A DNA stretch of 64,000 nucleotides from Aegilops tauschii subsp. strangulata (GCF_002575655.3 NC_053035.3:375883792-375947791), one strand, 5' to 3'. Positions 46,135 to 60,161 are shown, numbered from the stretch's first letter. The notes: generated by a model from the sequence alone, not told the origin. Numbers and translations are program-made.

Positions 46135-47441
46135 TGTTGGATTCTACGGTGCGCTGACTGCAAATTAAAATTTTCCTACGCGCAGAACATCCAGGAACGT
46201 GCTACGGGAGATGGATCACAGATCGTTACCACTAGACACGCAGTGCCGTGCAGCGGAAGAAGAGTTGGGGCAGCGCGGCCACATGGTTCGTCTCCTCCTT
46301 GTCTGATCTCCCTCGAATAGCCGGTCGTCCGATCCCATGTACAAGTTCGCCGGAGCAGCACAGATGCACCGCCTCTAACGGTATCCGCGTGTGTAGGAGG
46401 AACACCGTGCGGCGGACTGCTAGGTCCAATCACACAGTCGGCGGTGAGTGGAGGTGGCTATTTGCAACACATGAAAACCCTAGTGACAACGCCGAAGGGA
46501 TCAATCCCCGAGTGTGCCGCACCTCCACTTTATATAGGCGTCCGTCGCGGGCTCAACACTTGGGCCTCGCACGGACCCTAAATCCCACAAGTCTACTCGG
46601 CCACAATCTGAATACAGCTCGGATCACCTCCGACCAATGTCCTCGGATCCGACCTCGTAGGTTCCTTCCCTTAAGCGCGCGACCCCTTAGGTTCAAGTCG
46701 GCTTGGTCGCAGTTCAGATCCCCTCCGAACTGCATGGTTGGTAGCGGCCTCTAGCAAGGCATGCCGAACACCAAGCAGACTATGAAGCTGGTTAGGCGAA
46801 CCTGTACACCATACTTCCATTCCTTTTGCCACACGATATATGTTGTCGGGCTCAAGGCGAGTCTGTCATCCTTGTGCTAGCCCGACCTCTTTCTCGTTCT
46901 AGTGATGCCGACCATAAACCAGATTATCTCATAATCCTTGTCGCATGGCCATGCTTATCCCGGTCGGATCACACGAGGGGCCCAGAGTACATCTCTCTTG
47001 ATCGGAGGGGCAAATCCCATCTTGCTCGACCATGTCTCGCAGCATGGGTCTGGACAAGCCCGAAACCTACCTTTGTAACTTCTCAGTCACGGAGTAGCGT
47101 TTGGTCGACCCAAAGCAAGTCTGTCACCATCCCGAGTACATGTGCCAGCTCAGGTCTTAGGACATAGAACGTATGTTGTACTAGAGACTCACAGATGACA
47201 TATCGTTGTGTCTCATAGTTGGGTCTATCCGACTCGGACCTTATCTCGACTCGGATCCGACTACGTCGAATCCGACCAGATCCTTCCAAGTCCATATTAT
47301 CCGGTTAGCATCCAATGCTCCATGGCTAGTGAGACCAATCCATCGACCGTGTCATATGCTAGTCTAGTTGGCTGCGCGTCCACACAGCCCTTTCGACTAG
47401 GGACCTTTTAGGACAGTCATCATACAATGCATAGTCCCACA
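46135..47441 (-). repeat. 3' LTR of minus-strand copia element, main part
   Basis: Matches 61250-62565. It is interrupted by the Angela-type element at 47442; 47437-47441 (CCACA) is the target copy. Confidence 0.92.
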
Positions 47442-49170
47442 TGTTGGAAATATGCCCTAGAGGCAATAATAAAATGGTTATTATTGTATTTACTTGTTCA
47501 TGATAATTGTCTGTTGTTCATGCTATAATTGTATTAACTGGAAACCGTAATACATGTGTGAATACATACACCACAACATGTCCCTAGTAAGCCTCTAGTT
47601 GACTAGCTCGTTGATCAATAGATGGTTATGGTTTCCTGACCATGGACATTGGATGTCATTGATAACGGGATCACATCATTAGGAGAATGATGTGATGGAC
47701 AAGACCCAATCCTAAGCACAGCACAAGATCGTGTAGTTCGTTTGCTAGAGCTTTTCTAATGTCAAGTATCATTTCCTTAGACCATGAGATTGTGCAACTC
47801 CCGGATACCGTAGGAATGCTTTGGGTGTACCAAACGTCACAACGTAACTGGGTGGCTATAAAGGTGCACTACGGGTATCTCCGAAAGTGTCTGTTGGGTT
47901 GGCACGAATCGAGACTGGGATTTGTCACTCCGTATGACGGAGAGGTATCTCTGGGCCCACTCGGTAATGCATCATCATAATGAGCTCAATGTGACTAAGG
48001 AGTTAGCCACGGGATCATGTGTTACGGTACGAGTAAAGTGACTTGCCGGTAGCAAGATTGAACAAGGTATTGGGATACCAACGATCGAATCTCGGGCAAG
48101 TAACGTACCGATTGACAAAGGGAATTGTATACGGGATTGATTGAATCCTCGACATCGTGGTTCATCCGATGAGATCATCGTGGAACATGTGGGAGCCAAC
48201 ATGGGTATCCAGATCCCGCTGTTGGTTATTGACCGGAGAGTCGTCTCGGTCTTGTCTGCATGTCTCCCGAACCCGTAGGGTCTACACACTTAAGGTTCGG
48301 TGATGCTAGAGTTGTAGAGATATTAGTATGCGGTTAAACGAAAGTTGTTCGGAGTCCCGGATGAGATCCCGGACGTCACGAGGAGTTCTGGAATGGTCCG
48401 GAGGTAAAGATTTATATATGGGAAGTCCTATTTTGGCCACCGGAAAATGTTCGGGATTTTTCGGTATTGTACCGGGAAGGTTCTAGAAGGTTCCGAAGTG
48501 GGGCCCACCTGCATGGGGGGACCCACATGAACGTGGGTAGTGGGGGCAAGGCCCCACACCCCTGGTCAAGGCGCACCAAGATCCCACCTTAGAAGGAATA
48601 AGATCATATCCCGAAGGGATAAGATCAAGATCCCTAAAAAAGGGGGATAACAATAGGTGGGGAAGGGAAATGATGGGATTTCTTTCCCCCACCTTTGCCA
48701 ACGCCCCAATGGACTTGGAGGGCAAGAAACCAGCCCCCTCCACCCCTATATATAGTGGGGAGGCGCATGGGAGCAGCACCCCAAGCCCTGGCGCCTCCCT
48801 CCCGTGACACCTCTTCCTCCCCGCTTGCGCTTGGCGAAGCCCTGCCGGGATCCCGCTACTTCCACCACCACGCCGTCGTGCTGCTGGATCTCCATCAACT
48901 TCTCCTCCCCCCTTGCTGGATCAAGAAGGAGGAGACTTCCCCGCTCCGTACGTGTGTTGAACGCGGAGGTGCCGTCCGTTCGGCGCTAGGATCATCGGTG
49001 ATTTGGATCACGACGAGTACGACTCCATCAACCCCGTTCTCTTGAACGCTTCTGCGGGCGATCTACAAGGGTATGTAGATGCACTCCCCTCTCTCTCATT
49101 GCTAGATGACTCCATAGATTGATCTTGGTGATACGTAGAAAATTTTAAATTTCTGCTACATTCCCCAACA
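47442..49170 (+). repeat. 5' LTR of Angela-type element
   Basis: TG...CA ends. TATATATAG at about 48749 is the probable TATA box, followed by a C-rich leader. ORF fragments inside are shared by both LTRs and are not genes. Confidence 0.95.
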
Positions 49171-49171
49171 G

Positions 49172-49184
49172 TGGTATCAGAGCC
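49172..49184 (+). other. Primer binding site of Angela-type element
   Basis: TGGTATCAGAGCC, complementary to initiator-Met tRNA, one base after the LTR. Confidence 0.9.
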
Positions 49185-50470
49185 AGGTTTATGCGTAGAT
49201 TCTATGCACGAGTAGAACACGAAGTAATTGTGGGCGACGATTTGTTCAATTTGCTTACCGTTACTAGTCTTATCTTGATTCGGCGGCATTGTGGGATGAA
49301 GCGGCCCGGACCGACCTTACACATACTCTTACGTGAGACAGGTTCCACCGACTGACATGCACTTGATGCATAAGGTGGCTAGCGGGTGTCTGTCTCTCCC
49401 ACTTTAGTCGGATCGGATTCGATGAAAAGGGTCCTTATGAAGGGTAAATAGCAATTGGCATATCACCGTTGTGGCTTTTGCGTAGGTAAGAAACGTTCTT
49501 GCTAGAAACCCATAGCAGCCACGTAAAACATGCAACAACAATTAGAGGACGTCTAACTTGTTTTTGCAGGGTATGCTATGTGATGTGATATGGCCAAAAG
49601 GATGTGATGAATGATATATGTGATGTATGAGATTGATCATGTTCTTGTAATAGGAATCACGACTTGCATGTCGATGAGTATGACAACCGGCAGGAGCCAT
49701 AGGAGTTGTCTTAATTTATTGTGTGACCTGCGTGTCAATGAAAACGCCATGTAATTACTTTACTTCATTGCTAACCGTTAGCCATAGTAGTAGAAGTAAT
49801 AGTTGGCGAGACAACTTCATGAAGACACGACGATGGAGATCATGATGATGGAGATCATGGTGTCATGCCGGTGACGAAGGTGATCATGCCGTGCCTCGAA
49901 GATGGAGATCAAAAGGCGCAAGATGATATTGGCCATATCATGTCACTTTATGATTTGCATGTGATGTCTGTCATGTTTACATCTTATTTGCTTAGAACGA
50001 CGGTAGCATAAATAAGATGATCCCTCACTAAAATTTCAAGAAATGTGTTCCCCCTAACTGTGCACCGTTGCGAAGGTTCGTTGTTTCGAAGCACCACGTG
50101 ATGATCGGGTGTGATAGATTCTACCGTTCGCATACAACGGGTGTTGACGAGCCTAGCATGTACAGACATGGCCTCGGAACACATGCGAAACACTTAGGTT
50201 GACTTGACGAGCCTAGCATGTACAGACATGGCCTCGGAACACAAGAGATCGAAAGATCGAACATGAGTCGTATAGTAGATGCGATCAACATGGAGATGTT
50301 CACCGTTGATGACTAGTCCGTCTCACGTGATGATCGGACATGGCCTAGTCGATTCGGATCATGTATCACTTAGATGACTAGAGGGATGTCTATCTAAGTG
50401 GGAGTTCATTAAATAATCAGATGAACTTAATTATCATGAACATAGTCAAAAGGTCTTTGCAAATTATGTC
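49185..50470 (+). other. Leader of Angela-type element with a 60-bp-spaced duplication
   Basis: Long untranslated leader as in other members. A segment of about 40 bp (TTGACGAGCCTAGCATGTAC...) occurs at 50144 and 50204, exactly 60 bp apart, absent from the related leader at 29840-29900. Confidence 0.8.
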
Positions 50471-53400
50471 ATAGCTTACGCATTGGTTCTACTGTTTAAG
50501 ATATGTTCCTAGAGAAAATTTAGTCGAAAGTTGATAGTAGCAATTATGCGGACTGGGTCCATAAACTGAGGATTGTCCTCATTGCTGCACAGAAGGCTTA
50601 TGTCCTTAATGCACCGCTCGGTGTGCTGAACCTCGAGCGTCGTCTGTAGATGTTACGAAACATCTGACATACACATTTTGATGACTACGTGATAGTTCAG
50701 TGTGTGATGCTAACGGTTTAAAATTGTGGCACCAAAGACGGTTTTGAAACGTCGCAGAACATATGAGATGTTCCAAAGACTGAAATTGGGATTTCAGACT
50801 AATGCCCACGCCAAGAGGTATGAGACCTCTGACAAGTTTCTTAAGCCTGCAAACTAAGGGAGAAAAGCTCAATCGTTGAGCATGTGCTCAGATTGTTTGA
50901 GTACTATAATCACTTGAATCGAGTGGGAGTTAATCTTCCAGATGAGATAGTGATGGTTCTCCATAGTCACTGCCACCAAGCTATTAGAGTTTCGTGATGA
51001 ACTATAACATATCAGGGATAGACATGATGATCCTTGAGCAACTCGCGATGTTTGACACCGAGAAAGTAGAAATCAAGAAGGAGCATCAATTGTTGATGGT
51101 TAGTAAAACCACTAGTTTCTAGAAGGGCAAGGGCAAGAAGGGATACTTCATGAAACGGCAAATCAGCTGCTGCTCTAGTGAAGAAACCCAAGGTTGAACC
51201 CAAACCCGAGACTAAGTGCTTCTGAAATGAGGGGAACGGTCACTGAAGCAGAACTACCCTAGATACTTCGTAGATGAGAAGGCTGGCAAGGTCGACAGAA
51301 GTATATTGGATATACATTATATTAATGTGTACTTTACTAGTACTCCTAGTAGCACCAGGGTATTAGATACCGGTTCGGTTGCTAAGTGTTAGCAACTTGA
51401 AATAAAAGCTGCGGAATAAACGGAGACTAGCTAAAGGTGAGATGACGATATGTGTTGGAAGTGTTTCCAAGGTTGATGTGATCAAGCATCGCATGCTCCC
51501 TCTACCATCGAGATTGGGGTTAAACCTGAATAATAATTATTTGGTGTTTGCGTTGAGCATAGACATGATTGGATTATGTTTATTGCAATACAGTTATTCA
51601 TTAAAGGAGAATAATGGTTACTCTGTCTATTTGAATAATACCTTCAATGGTCTTGCACCTAAAATGAATGGTTTATTGAATCTCGATCGTAGTGATACAC
51701 ATGTTCATGCCAAAAGATATAAGATAGTAATGATAGTACCACATACTTGTGGCACTGCCACTTGAGTCATATTGGTATAAAACGCATGAAGAAGCTCCAT
51801 GTTGATGGATCTTTGGACTCACTCGTTTTTGAAAAGATTGAGACATGCAAACCATGTCTATTAGTATATATGCATGAAGAAAGTCCATACAGATGGATCA
51901 TTTGGACTCACTTGATTTTGAATCACTTGAGACATGCAAATCATACCACATGGGCAAGATGACTGAAAGGCCTCGTTTTCAGTAAGATGGAACAAGAGAG
52001 CAACTTGTTGGAAGTAATACATTTGATGTGTGCAGTCCAATGAGTGCTGAGGCACGCGGTGGATATCGTTATGTTCTTACTTCACAGATGATTTGAGTAG
52101 ATGCTGAGAATATTTACTTGATGAAACACAAGTCTGAATTATTGAAAGGTTCAAGTAATTTCAGAGTGAAGTTGAAGATCGTCGTGACAAGAGGATAAAA
52201 TGTGTGTGATATGATCATAGAGATGAATATCTGAGTTACGAGTTTGGCACACAATTAAGAAATTGTGGAAATTGTTTCACGATTAATACCGCCTGGAACA
52301 CCATATTGTGATGGTGTGTCCGAACATCATAACTGCACCCTATTGGATATGGTGCATACCATGATGTCTCTTATCGAATTACAACTATCGTTTATGGGTT
52401 AGGCATTAGAGACAACCGCATTCACTTTAAATAGGGCACCACGCAATTCCGTTGAGACGACACCGTATGAACTATGGTTTAGAGAAACCTAAGCTGTCGT
52501 TTCTTAAAAGTTTGGGGCTGCGACGCTTATGTGAAAAAGTTTCAGGCTGATAAGCTCGAACCCAAAGCGGATAAATGCATCTTCATAGAATACCCAAAAT
52601 AGTTGGGTATACCTCCTATTTCAGATCTGGAAGCAAAAGTGATTGTTTCTAGAAACGGGTCCTTTCTCGAGGAAAAGTTTCTCTCGAAAGAATTGAGTGG
52701 GAGGATGGTGGAGACTTGATGAGGTCATTGAACCGTCACTTCAACTAATGTGTAGCAGGGCACAGGAAGTTGTTCCTGTGGCACCTACACCAATTGAAGT
52801 GGAAGCTTATGATAGTGATCATGAAACTTCAGATCAAGTCACTACCAAACCTCATAGGACGACAAGGATGCGTATTACTTCAGAGTGGTACGTAATCCTG
52901 TCTTGGAAGTCATGTTGCTAGACAACAATGAACCTACGAGCTATGGAGAAGCGATGGTGGGCCCGGATTCCGATGAATGGCTCGAGGCCATAAAATCCGA
53001 GAGGATCCATGTATGAAAACAAAGTATAGACTTTGAAAGAACTACTTGATGGTCGTAAGGCTGTTGGGTACAGATGGATTTTAAAGGGAAGACAGACAAT
53101 GATGGTAAGTGTCACCATTAAGAAAGCTCGACTTGTCGTTAAGATGTTTTCCGGCAAGTTCAAGGAGTTGACTGCGATGAGACTTTCTCACTCATAGCGA
53201 TGCTAAGAGTCTGTTAGAATTATATTAGCAGTTACCTCATTATTTATGAAATCTTGCAGATAGGATGTCAAAACATTGTTTCCTCGACGATTTTCTTGAG
53301 GAAAGGTTGTATGTGATACAACCAGAAGGTTTTGTCAATCCTGAAAGATGCTAACAAGTATGCAAAGCTCCAGCAATCCTTCTAAGGATTGGAGTAAGCA

Positions 53401-54200
53401 TCTCGGAGTTGGAATGAACGCTTTGATGAGATGATCAAAGATTTTGGGTTTATACAAAGTTCATGAGAAACTTGTATTTCCAAAGAAGTGAGTGGGAGCA
53501 CTATAGAATTTTTGATGAGTATATGTTGTTGACATATTGTTGATCAGAAATGATGTAGAATTTCTGGAAAGCATCCAGGGTTATTTGAAAAGTGTTTTTA
53601 ATGGAAAACCTGGATTAAGCTACTTGAACATTGAGCATCAAGATCTATAAGGATAGATCAAAAACGCTTAATAGTACTTTCAAATGAATACATACCGTGA
53701 CAAGATTTTGAAGGAGTTCAAAATAGATCAGCAAAGAAGGAGTTCTTGGCTGTGTTACAAGGTGTGAGTATTGAGTAAGACTCAAGACCTGACCACGGCA
53801 GAAGAAAGAGAAAGGACGAAGGTCGTCCCCTATGCTTTAGACGTAGGCTCTACAATATGCTATGTTGTGTACCGCACCTGAAGTGTGCCTTGCCATGAGT
53901 TAGTCAAGGGGTACAATAGTGATCCAGGAAGGAATCACATGGCAACGGTCGAACTTATCCTTAGTATCTAGTGGACTAAGGAATTTTCTCGATTATGGAG
54001 GTGGAAAGGGGGTTCGTCGTAAAGGGTTACGTCGAGCCAAAGTTTGACACTAATCCGGATGACTCTGAGTAGTGAACCGGATTCGTATAGTAGAGCAGTT
54101 ATTTGGAATAGCTCCAAGTAGCGCGTGGTAGCTGCATCTACAAGATGACATAGAGATTTGTAAAGCACACACGGATCTGAATGTTGCAGACCCGTTGACT
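50471..54200 (+). pseudogene. Heavily decayed gag-pol of Angela-type element
   Basis: Collinear with copia gag-pol, but no frame exceeds about 110 codons. Recognisable pieces: gag (50500-51200), broken knuckle near 51215, protease/GAG-pre-integrase (51360-51790), integrase (51950-52500), linker (52550-52900), reverse transcriptase (52940-53560) and RNase H (53800-54200). The expected gag ATG is lost near 50480. The YVDD active site reads YVVD at 53522-53533, so the first catalytic Asp is gone. The product cannot be functional, and mobility must have relied on a helper. Confidence 0.88.
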
Positions 54201-54387
54201 AAAACCTCTCTCGTAAGCATAACATGATCAAACCCTAGAACTCATTGAGTGTTAATCACATGGTGATGTGAACTAGATTATTGACTCTAGTAAACTCTTG
54301 GGTATTAGTCACATGGCGATGTGAACTTTGAGTGTTAATCACATGGTGAAGTGAACTAGATTATTGACTCTAGTGCAAGTGGGAGAC
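54201..54387 (+). repeat. Short tandem units and polypurine tract before the 3' LTR
   Basis: GTGTTAATCACATGGTGATGTGAAC-like units occur about three times at 54248-54360, with ACTAGATTATTGACTCTAGT twice. AAGTGGGAGAC at 54377-54387 is the polypurine tract. Confidence 0.75.
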
Positions 54388-56119
54388 TGTTGGAAATATG
54401 CCCTAGAGGCAATAATAAAATGGTTATTATTGTATTTCCTTGTTCATGATAATTGTCTGTTGATCATGCTATAATTGTATTAACTGGAAACCGTAATACA
54501 TGTGTGAATACATACACCACAACATGTCCCTAGTAAGCCTCTAGTTGACTAGCTCGTTGATCAATAGATGGTTATGGTTTCCTGACCATGGACATTGGAT
54601 GTCATTGATAACGGGATCACATCATTAGGAGAATGATGTGATGGACAAGACCCAATCCTAAGCATAGCACAAGATCGTGTAGTTCGTTTGCTAGAGCTTT
54701 TCTAATGTCAAGTATCATTTCCTTAGACCATGAGATTGTGCAACTCCCGGATACCGTAGGAATGCTTTGGGTGTACCAAACGTCACAACGTAACTGGGTG
54801 GCTATAAAGGTGCACTACGGGTATCTCCGAAAGTGTCTGTTGGGTTGGCACGAATCGAGACTGGGATTTGTCACTCCGTATGACGGAGAGGTATCTCTAG
54901 GCCCACTCGGTAATGCATCATCATAATGAGCTCAATGTGACTAAGGAGTTAGCCACGGGATCATGCGTTACGGTACGAGTAAAGTGACTTGCCGGTAACA
55001 AGATTGAACAAGGTATTGGGATACCGACGATCGAATCTCGGGCAAGTAACGTACCGATTGACAAAGGGAATTGTATACGGGATTGATTGAATCCTCGACA
55101 TCGTGGTTCATCCGATGAGATCATCGTGGAACATGTGGGAGCCAACATGGGTATCCAGATCCCGCTGTTGGTTATTGACCGGAGAGTCGTCTCGGTCATG
55201 TCTGCATGTCTCCCGAACCCGTAGGGTCTACACACTTAAGGTTCGGTGATGCTAGAGTTGTAGAGATATTAGTATGCGGTTAACCGAAAGTTGCTCGGAG
55301 TCCCGGATGAGATCCCAGACGTCACGAGGAGTTCCGGAATGGTCCGGAGGTAAAGATTTATATATGGGAAATCCTATTTTGGCCACCGAAAAATGTTCGG
55401 GATTTTTCGGTATTGTACCGGGAAGGTTCTAGAAGGTTCCGAAGTGGGGCCCACCTGCATGGGGGGACCCACATGAACGTGGGTAGTGGGGGCAAGGCCC
55501 CACACCCCTGGTCAAGGCGCACCAAGATCCCACCTTAGAAGGAATAAGATCATATCCCGAAGGGATAAGATCAAGATCCCTAAAAAAGGGGGATAACAAT
55601 CGGTGGGGAAGGGAAATGATGGGATTTCTTTCCCCCACCTTTGCCAACGCCCCAATGGACTTGGAGGGCAAGAAACAGCCCCCTCCACCCCTATATATAG
55701 TGGGGAGGCGCATGGGAGCAGCACCCCAAGCCCTGGCGCCTCCCTCCCTCCCGTGACACCTCTTCCTCCCCGCTTGCGCTTGGCGAAGCCCTGCCGGGAT
55801 CCCGCTACTTCCACCACCACGCCGTCGTGCTGCTGGATCTCCATCAATTTCTCCTCCCCCCTTGCTGGATCAAGAAGGAGGAGACGTCCCCGCTCCGTAT
55901 GTGTGTTGAACGCGGAGGTGCCGTCCGTTCGGCGCTAGGATCATCGGTGATTTGGATCACGACGAGTACGACTCCATCAACCCCGTTCTCTTGAACTCTT
56001 CTGCGCGCGATCTACAAGGGTATGTAGATGCACTCCCCTCTCTCTCGTTGCTAGATGACTCCATAGATTGATCTTGGTGATACGTAGAAAATTTTAAATT
56101 TCTGCTACGTTCCCCAACA
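54388..56119 (+). repeat. 3' LTR of Angela-type element
   Basis: Near-identical copy of 47442-49170; followed by CCACA. Confidence 0.95.
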
Positions 56120-56124
56120 CCACA

Positions 56125-56239
56125 AACAAGTCACGTACTTGCTGATACACATCATTGATAATGTCCAAGGACTATCTTTATTCATAAACACATAGGAAAT
56201 ATCATCATACATGATTGCCTCTAGGGCATATCTCCAATA
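56125..56239 (-). repeat. 3' LTR of minus-strand copia element, terminal part
   Basis: Matches 62562-62676. On the minus strand it starts TATTGGAGATATGCCC, the first G having changed to A. The adjoining minus-strand GTGCAAGTGGGAGAC (56240-56254) is the polypurine tract. Confidence 0.9.
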
Positions 56240-56259
56240 GTCTCCCACTTGCACTAGAG

Positions 56260-59200
56260 TCAATCAAATAGACATCGAATGCCCATAGCTCTAACGTGCC
56301 CCTCATGCTTGGGTTGTGGAAGCGGCTTAGTCAACGGATCTGCAACATTTGCATCCGCGTGAATTTTGCATAACTCTACATCACCATTCTTTACGATCTT
56401 TCGTAACAGGTGATATTTCCGATCTATGTGTCTGACCTTGTGGTGATTCCTCGGCTCCTTGGCTTGTGCGGTGGCACCAGAATTATCACAATAAAGGTCC
56501 AACGGTTTTAGCGAGGCTGGGAAAATACCAAGATCATCCAGAAAATGCCGGATCCAAACACTTTCCTTTGCAGCTTCACAAGCCACCATGTATTCGGCTT
56601 CTGTGGTAGAATCGGCCACCGTATCTTGCTTGGAACTCATCCAGCTCACTGCTCCTCCATTCATGACATACACGAATCCGGACTGTGATCGACAATCATC
56701 TCTGTCGGTTTGGAAACTAGCATCGGTGTAACCCCTTACGACGAGCTCTTCCTCACCTCCATAAACTAGGAACATCTCTTTTGTCCTTTTTAGGTACTTC
56801 AAAATAGTCTTTACCGCTGCCCAGTGACTCTCACCTGGGTTGCCCTGGTATCTACTTGTTAGGCTTATTGCAAAAGCAACATCAGGCCTTGCACATATCA
56901 TGGCATACATGATGGATCCGATTGCCAAGGCATACGGAATCCTACTCATCGTGCTTCGCTCATCAGATGTCGAAGGATTCTGAGTCTCGCTTAGCCTTAT
57001 ACCATGTGAGAGTGGCAAGAACCCTTTCTTCGCCTCACTCATGTTGAACCGCTTCAACACTTTATCTATGTACGTGCTCTGGCTGAAGCCGAGCAGCCTC
57101 TTTGATCTATCTCTATAGATCTTAATGCCTAAAGTATACACTGCCTCACCAAGGTCTTTCATCGAAAACTTGCCATTCAATGACTCCTTGACTGAGTTCA
57201 GCATAGAAACATCGTTCCCGATCAACAATATGTCATCCACATACAAGATCAAAAACACTATCGAGCTCCCACTTAACTTCTTGTATAAACAAGCGTCCTT
57301 TTCGCTTTTGATGAAACCGAGACCAGTGACGACCTCATCAAAACGTTCCAGCTCCGAGATGCTTGCCTCAACCCATAAATGGATCTCTTGAGCTTGCATA
57401 CTTTACTAGCGCTAGTCGGATCAACAAAACCCTCGGGCTGTATCATATACACGTCCTCGGTTAAATTTCCGTGAAGGAAAGCCGTCTTGACATCCATCTG
57501 CCATATCTCATAATCGAAATATGAAGCTATAGCTAGTACGATCCTCACTGACTTCAGCATCGCTACCGGCGAGTAAGTCTCATCGTAGTCAATTCCTTGA
57601 ACTTGTCCATAACCCTTAGCGACAAGCCGAGCTTTGTGGATCTGAACATTTCCATCCACATCGGTTTTCTTCTTAAAGACCCATTTGCAACCAATGGATG
57701 TTACGCCAGGCGGCGGATCAACCAAGTCCCAGACTTGATTCTCATTCATGGACTTTAACTCGGATCTCATGGCCTCCAGCCATGCCTCGGAATCTGGGCT
57801 CAGCATCGCTTCTGCATATGTGGCCGGCTCGTTGCTTTCTAGCAACAATACATCGCGCACTCTGCGCAAGCTTTCCGACCTCCGTGGTCCCGGTGCCGCT
57901 TCCACTACGGGTTCCCTGACTAACTTCGGTATGATCTCATCACTAGCCGAGCCGTCCCCGAGTGGTCCTTGAATTTCTTCGAGTCAGACCGTCCTCCCAC
58001 TGGCCTCCCGACTGAGAAACTCTTTCTCAAGGAAAACCCCGTTCCGAGCAACAAACACTTTGTTCTCTTCCCGGTTGTAGAAGCTATATCCCAAGGTCTT
58101 CGTCGGATATCCCACGAATATGCATTTATCTGACTTGGGTGTAAGCTTGTCTGACATAAGTCGCTTGACAAATGCTTCACAACCCCAAATCTTTAGAAAA
58201 GACAAACTGGGACTCTTCCCGGTCCACATCTCATGTGGTATCTTGTCTACGGATTTGGATGGTACCCTGTTAAGTGTGAAAGCTGCAGTTTCTAGAGCGT
58301 ATCCCCAGAATGACAAGGGTAAATCTGATTTGCTCATCATAGACCGGACCATGTCCAACAAGGTCCTATTCCTCCGTTCCGACATGTCGTTTCTTTGTGG
58401 CGTACCTGGAGGTGTGAGCTGAGGTGCTATACCTTGGCTTTTCAGATGATCATCAAACTCCTGGCTCATGTACTCACCTCCACGATCAGATCATAGAAGC
58501 TTTATAGTCTTGTCGAGCTGATTCTCAACCTCGTTCTGAAACTCTTTGAACTTTTCAAAAGTTTCTGACTTGTGCCTCATCAAATAGATATATCCATATC
58601 TACTCAAGTCGTCGGTAAAAGTCACGAAGTACTGATAGCCACCTCTGGCAGTTGTGCTCATTGGTCCACACACATCACTGCGTATCTGTTCCAACACCTC
58701 GGACGCCCTCTCGCAACTCTTTGCGGAAGGAGACTTAGTCATCTTGCCTAGCAAGCATGATTCACATGTCTCGAACGACCCGAAGTCGGACGAAGTTAGG
58801 AGCCCATCATCACAGCTTCTTCATGCGTTTTAGACTAATGTGTCCAAGCCGGCAATGCCAAAAGTATGTCGGATTAATCTCATTATGCTTATGCCTCTTG
58901 ACATTCACGTTATAGACTGGTTCCTGTTCTATATTCAATATAAATAGCCCATCAACAATGGGTGCATAGCCGTGGAACATACCATTCAAATAAAACGAAC
59001 AACCATTATCCTTTAAATTGAATTCATAACCCTGACTTATCAAGCATGAGGCAGAAATAATGTTCCGACTAAGTGCAGGAATGTAATAACAATTATCCAG
59101 TTCCAAAATAAATCTAGAAGGAAGCTGGAGCTGCATCGTGCCGACCTCCAACGCAGCAACTCTTGCTTTGTTGCCGAACCTGATGTCAATCTCCCCTTGT

Positions 59201-60161
59201 GCCACATGCCTAGTTCTTACCAGCCCCTGCATCGAGTTGCAAATATGAACAACCGATCCGGTATCAAATACCCAAGAGCTACTAGGTATGTCAGCAAGGT
59301 AAATGTCTATAACATATGTAACAAGTGTACCTTTGCCTGAAGAAGCATTTCCGGCCTTCTTGCCATGCTCTGCAAGCCACTTGCCACAGTTCCTCTTCCA
59401 GTGACCGGTCTCCTTGCAATGATAGCAAATGGTCTTCGAGTCCGGTCCAGACTTCGGAGCAGAGGCGGAGGTTACCGTCTCCGTGCCCTTTGCCTTAGCA
59501 TTCTTCTTGGACCAACTCTTCTTGAACTTAGCCGATTTCTGCACCATCAACACTTGATGTGTGCCTGCTCTGCCTCTTTGAGCATCCCATGCAATTCAGT
59601 GAGCTTCTTATCCATGCCATGCATATGATAGTTCGAGATGAACGTACCATAGCTGGGCGAAAGAGAACCCAGAACTGCATCAGTAGCCAGCTCATCCAAG
59701 AGCGGGAAGCCCAACCGATCCAAAGCTTGCACATATCCGATCATCTTGATCACATGTGGGCTCAGTGGATCACCTTCATTCAGCTTGCAATCCATCAAGG
59801 ATCGCCATACGTTGAACCTTTCGGTCCTAGCCTGTGTCTGAAACATGCTCTTGAGACTCTCGATCATATCGTAAGCCTCAACATTTTTGAAATGTTGTTG
59901 CAAATCGGGCTCCATACAAGCCAACATCAGACAGCTGATCTCCGTTGATTCATCAACGAGTTTTTGGTAGGCATTCTTAGTTGTGGTATTAGCATTATCG
60001 GCAGGTTCCTCTGGAAGTGGATCCTCTAGAACATGTTCCTTTTTATCGTGCTTGAGAACAATTCTCAGATTTCTATACCAGGTGGTAAAGATTGTTCCAT
60101 TCAGTTTATCCTTTTCCAGAATTGATTTCAATGCAAAGTTGGGTTGAGCAGGTGGTGCCAT
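56260..60161 (-). pseudogene. Copia gag-pol polyprotein with five visible lesions
   Basis: Gag starts MAPPAQPNFALKSILEKDK at 60161, then the knuckle CYHCKETGHWKRNC, protease FDTGS, GAG-pre-integrase FWHCRLGHISLKRM, integrase (SDVCGP, FTDDLSRYGY, ERRNRTL), reverse transcriptase with intact YVDD, and RNase H (GYTDAS, STTEAEYM, DNSGA), ending at 56260. It would supply the particle protein and the enzymes that copy and insert the element. Lesions: frameshift near 59550; frameshift near 58800 just after the pre-integrase motif; in-frame TGA at 58491-58493; in-frame TGA at 57984-57986 (both probably from CGA); frameshift near 57345 in reverse transcriptase. Otherwise nearly full length. Confidence 0.93.

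Larger units (their letters stand above)
47442..56119 (+). mobile_element. Angela-type copia LTR retrotransposon, 8678 bp
   Basis: Perfect TSD CCACA (47437-47441, 56120-56124). LTRs 47442-49170 (1729 bp) and 54388-56119 (1732 bp) start TGTTGGAAATATGCCCTAG and end TTCCCCAACA. PBS and polypurine tract are intact. About 22 substitutions and two indels separate the LTRs by eye. The interior is heavily mutated. BARE/WIS/Angela group by LTR start and gag-pol content. Confidence 0.96.

Noticed and set aside
45759..46157. Complete small gene of 132 codons
   Set aside because: Its last codons and stop come from the inserted copia LTR; the true frame resumes at 62682.
47759..48289. ORFs repeated at 54705-55235
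   Set aside because: Located in the two LTRs of the Angela-type element and repeated for that reason; no coding signal.
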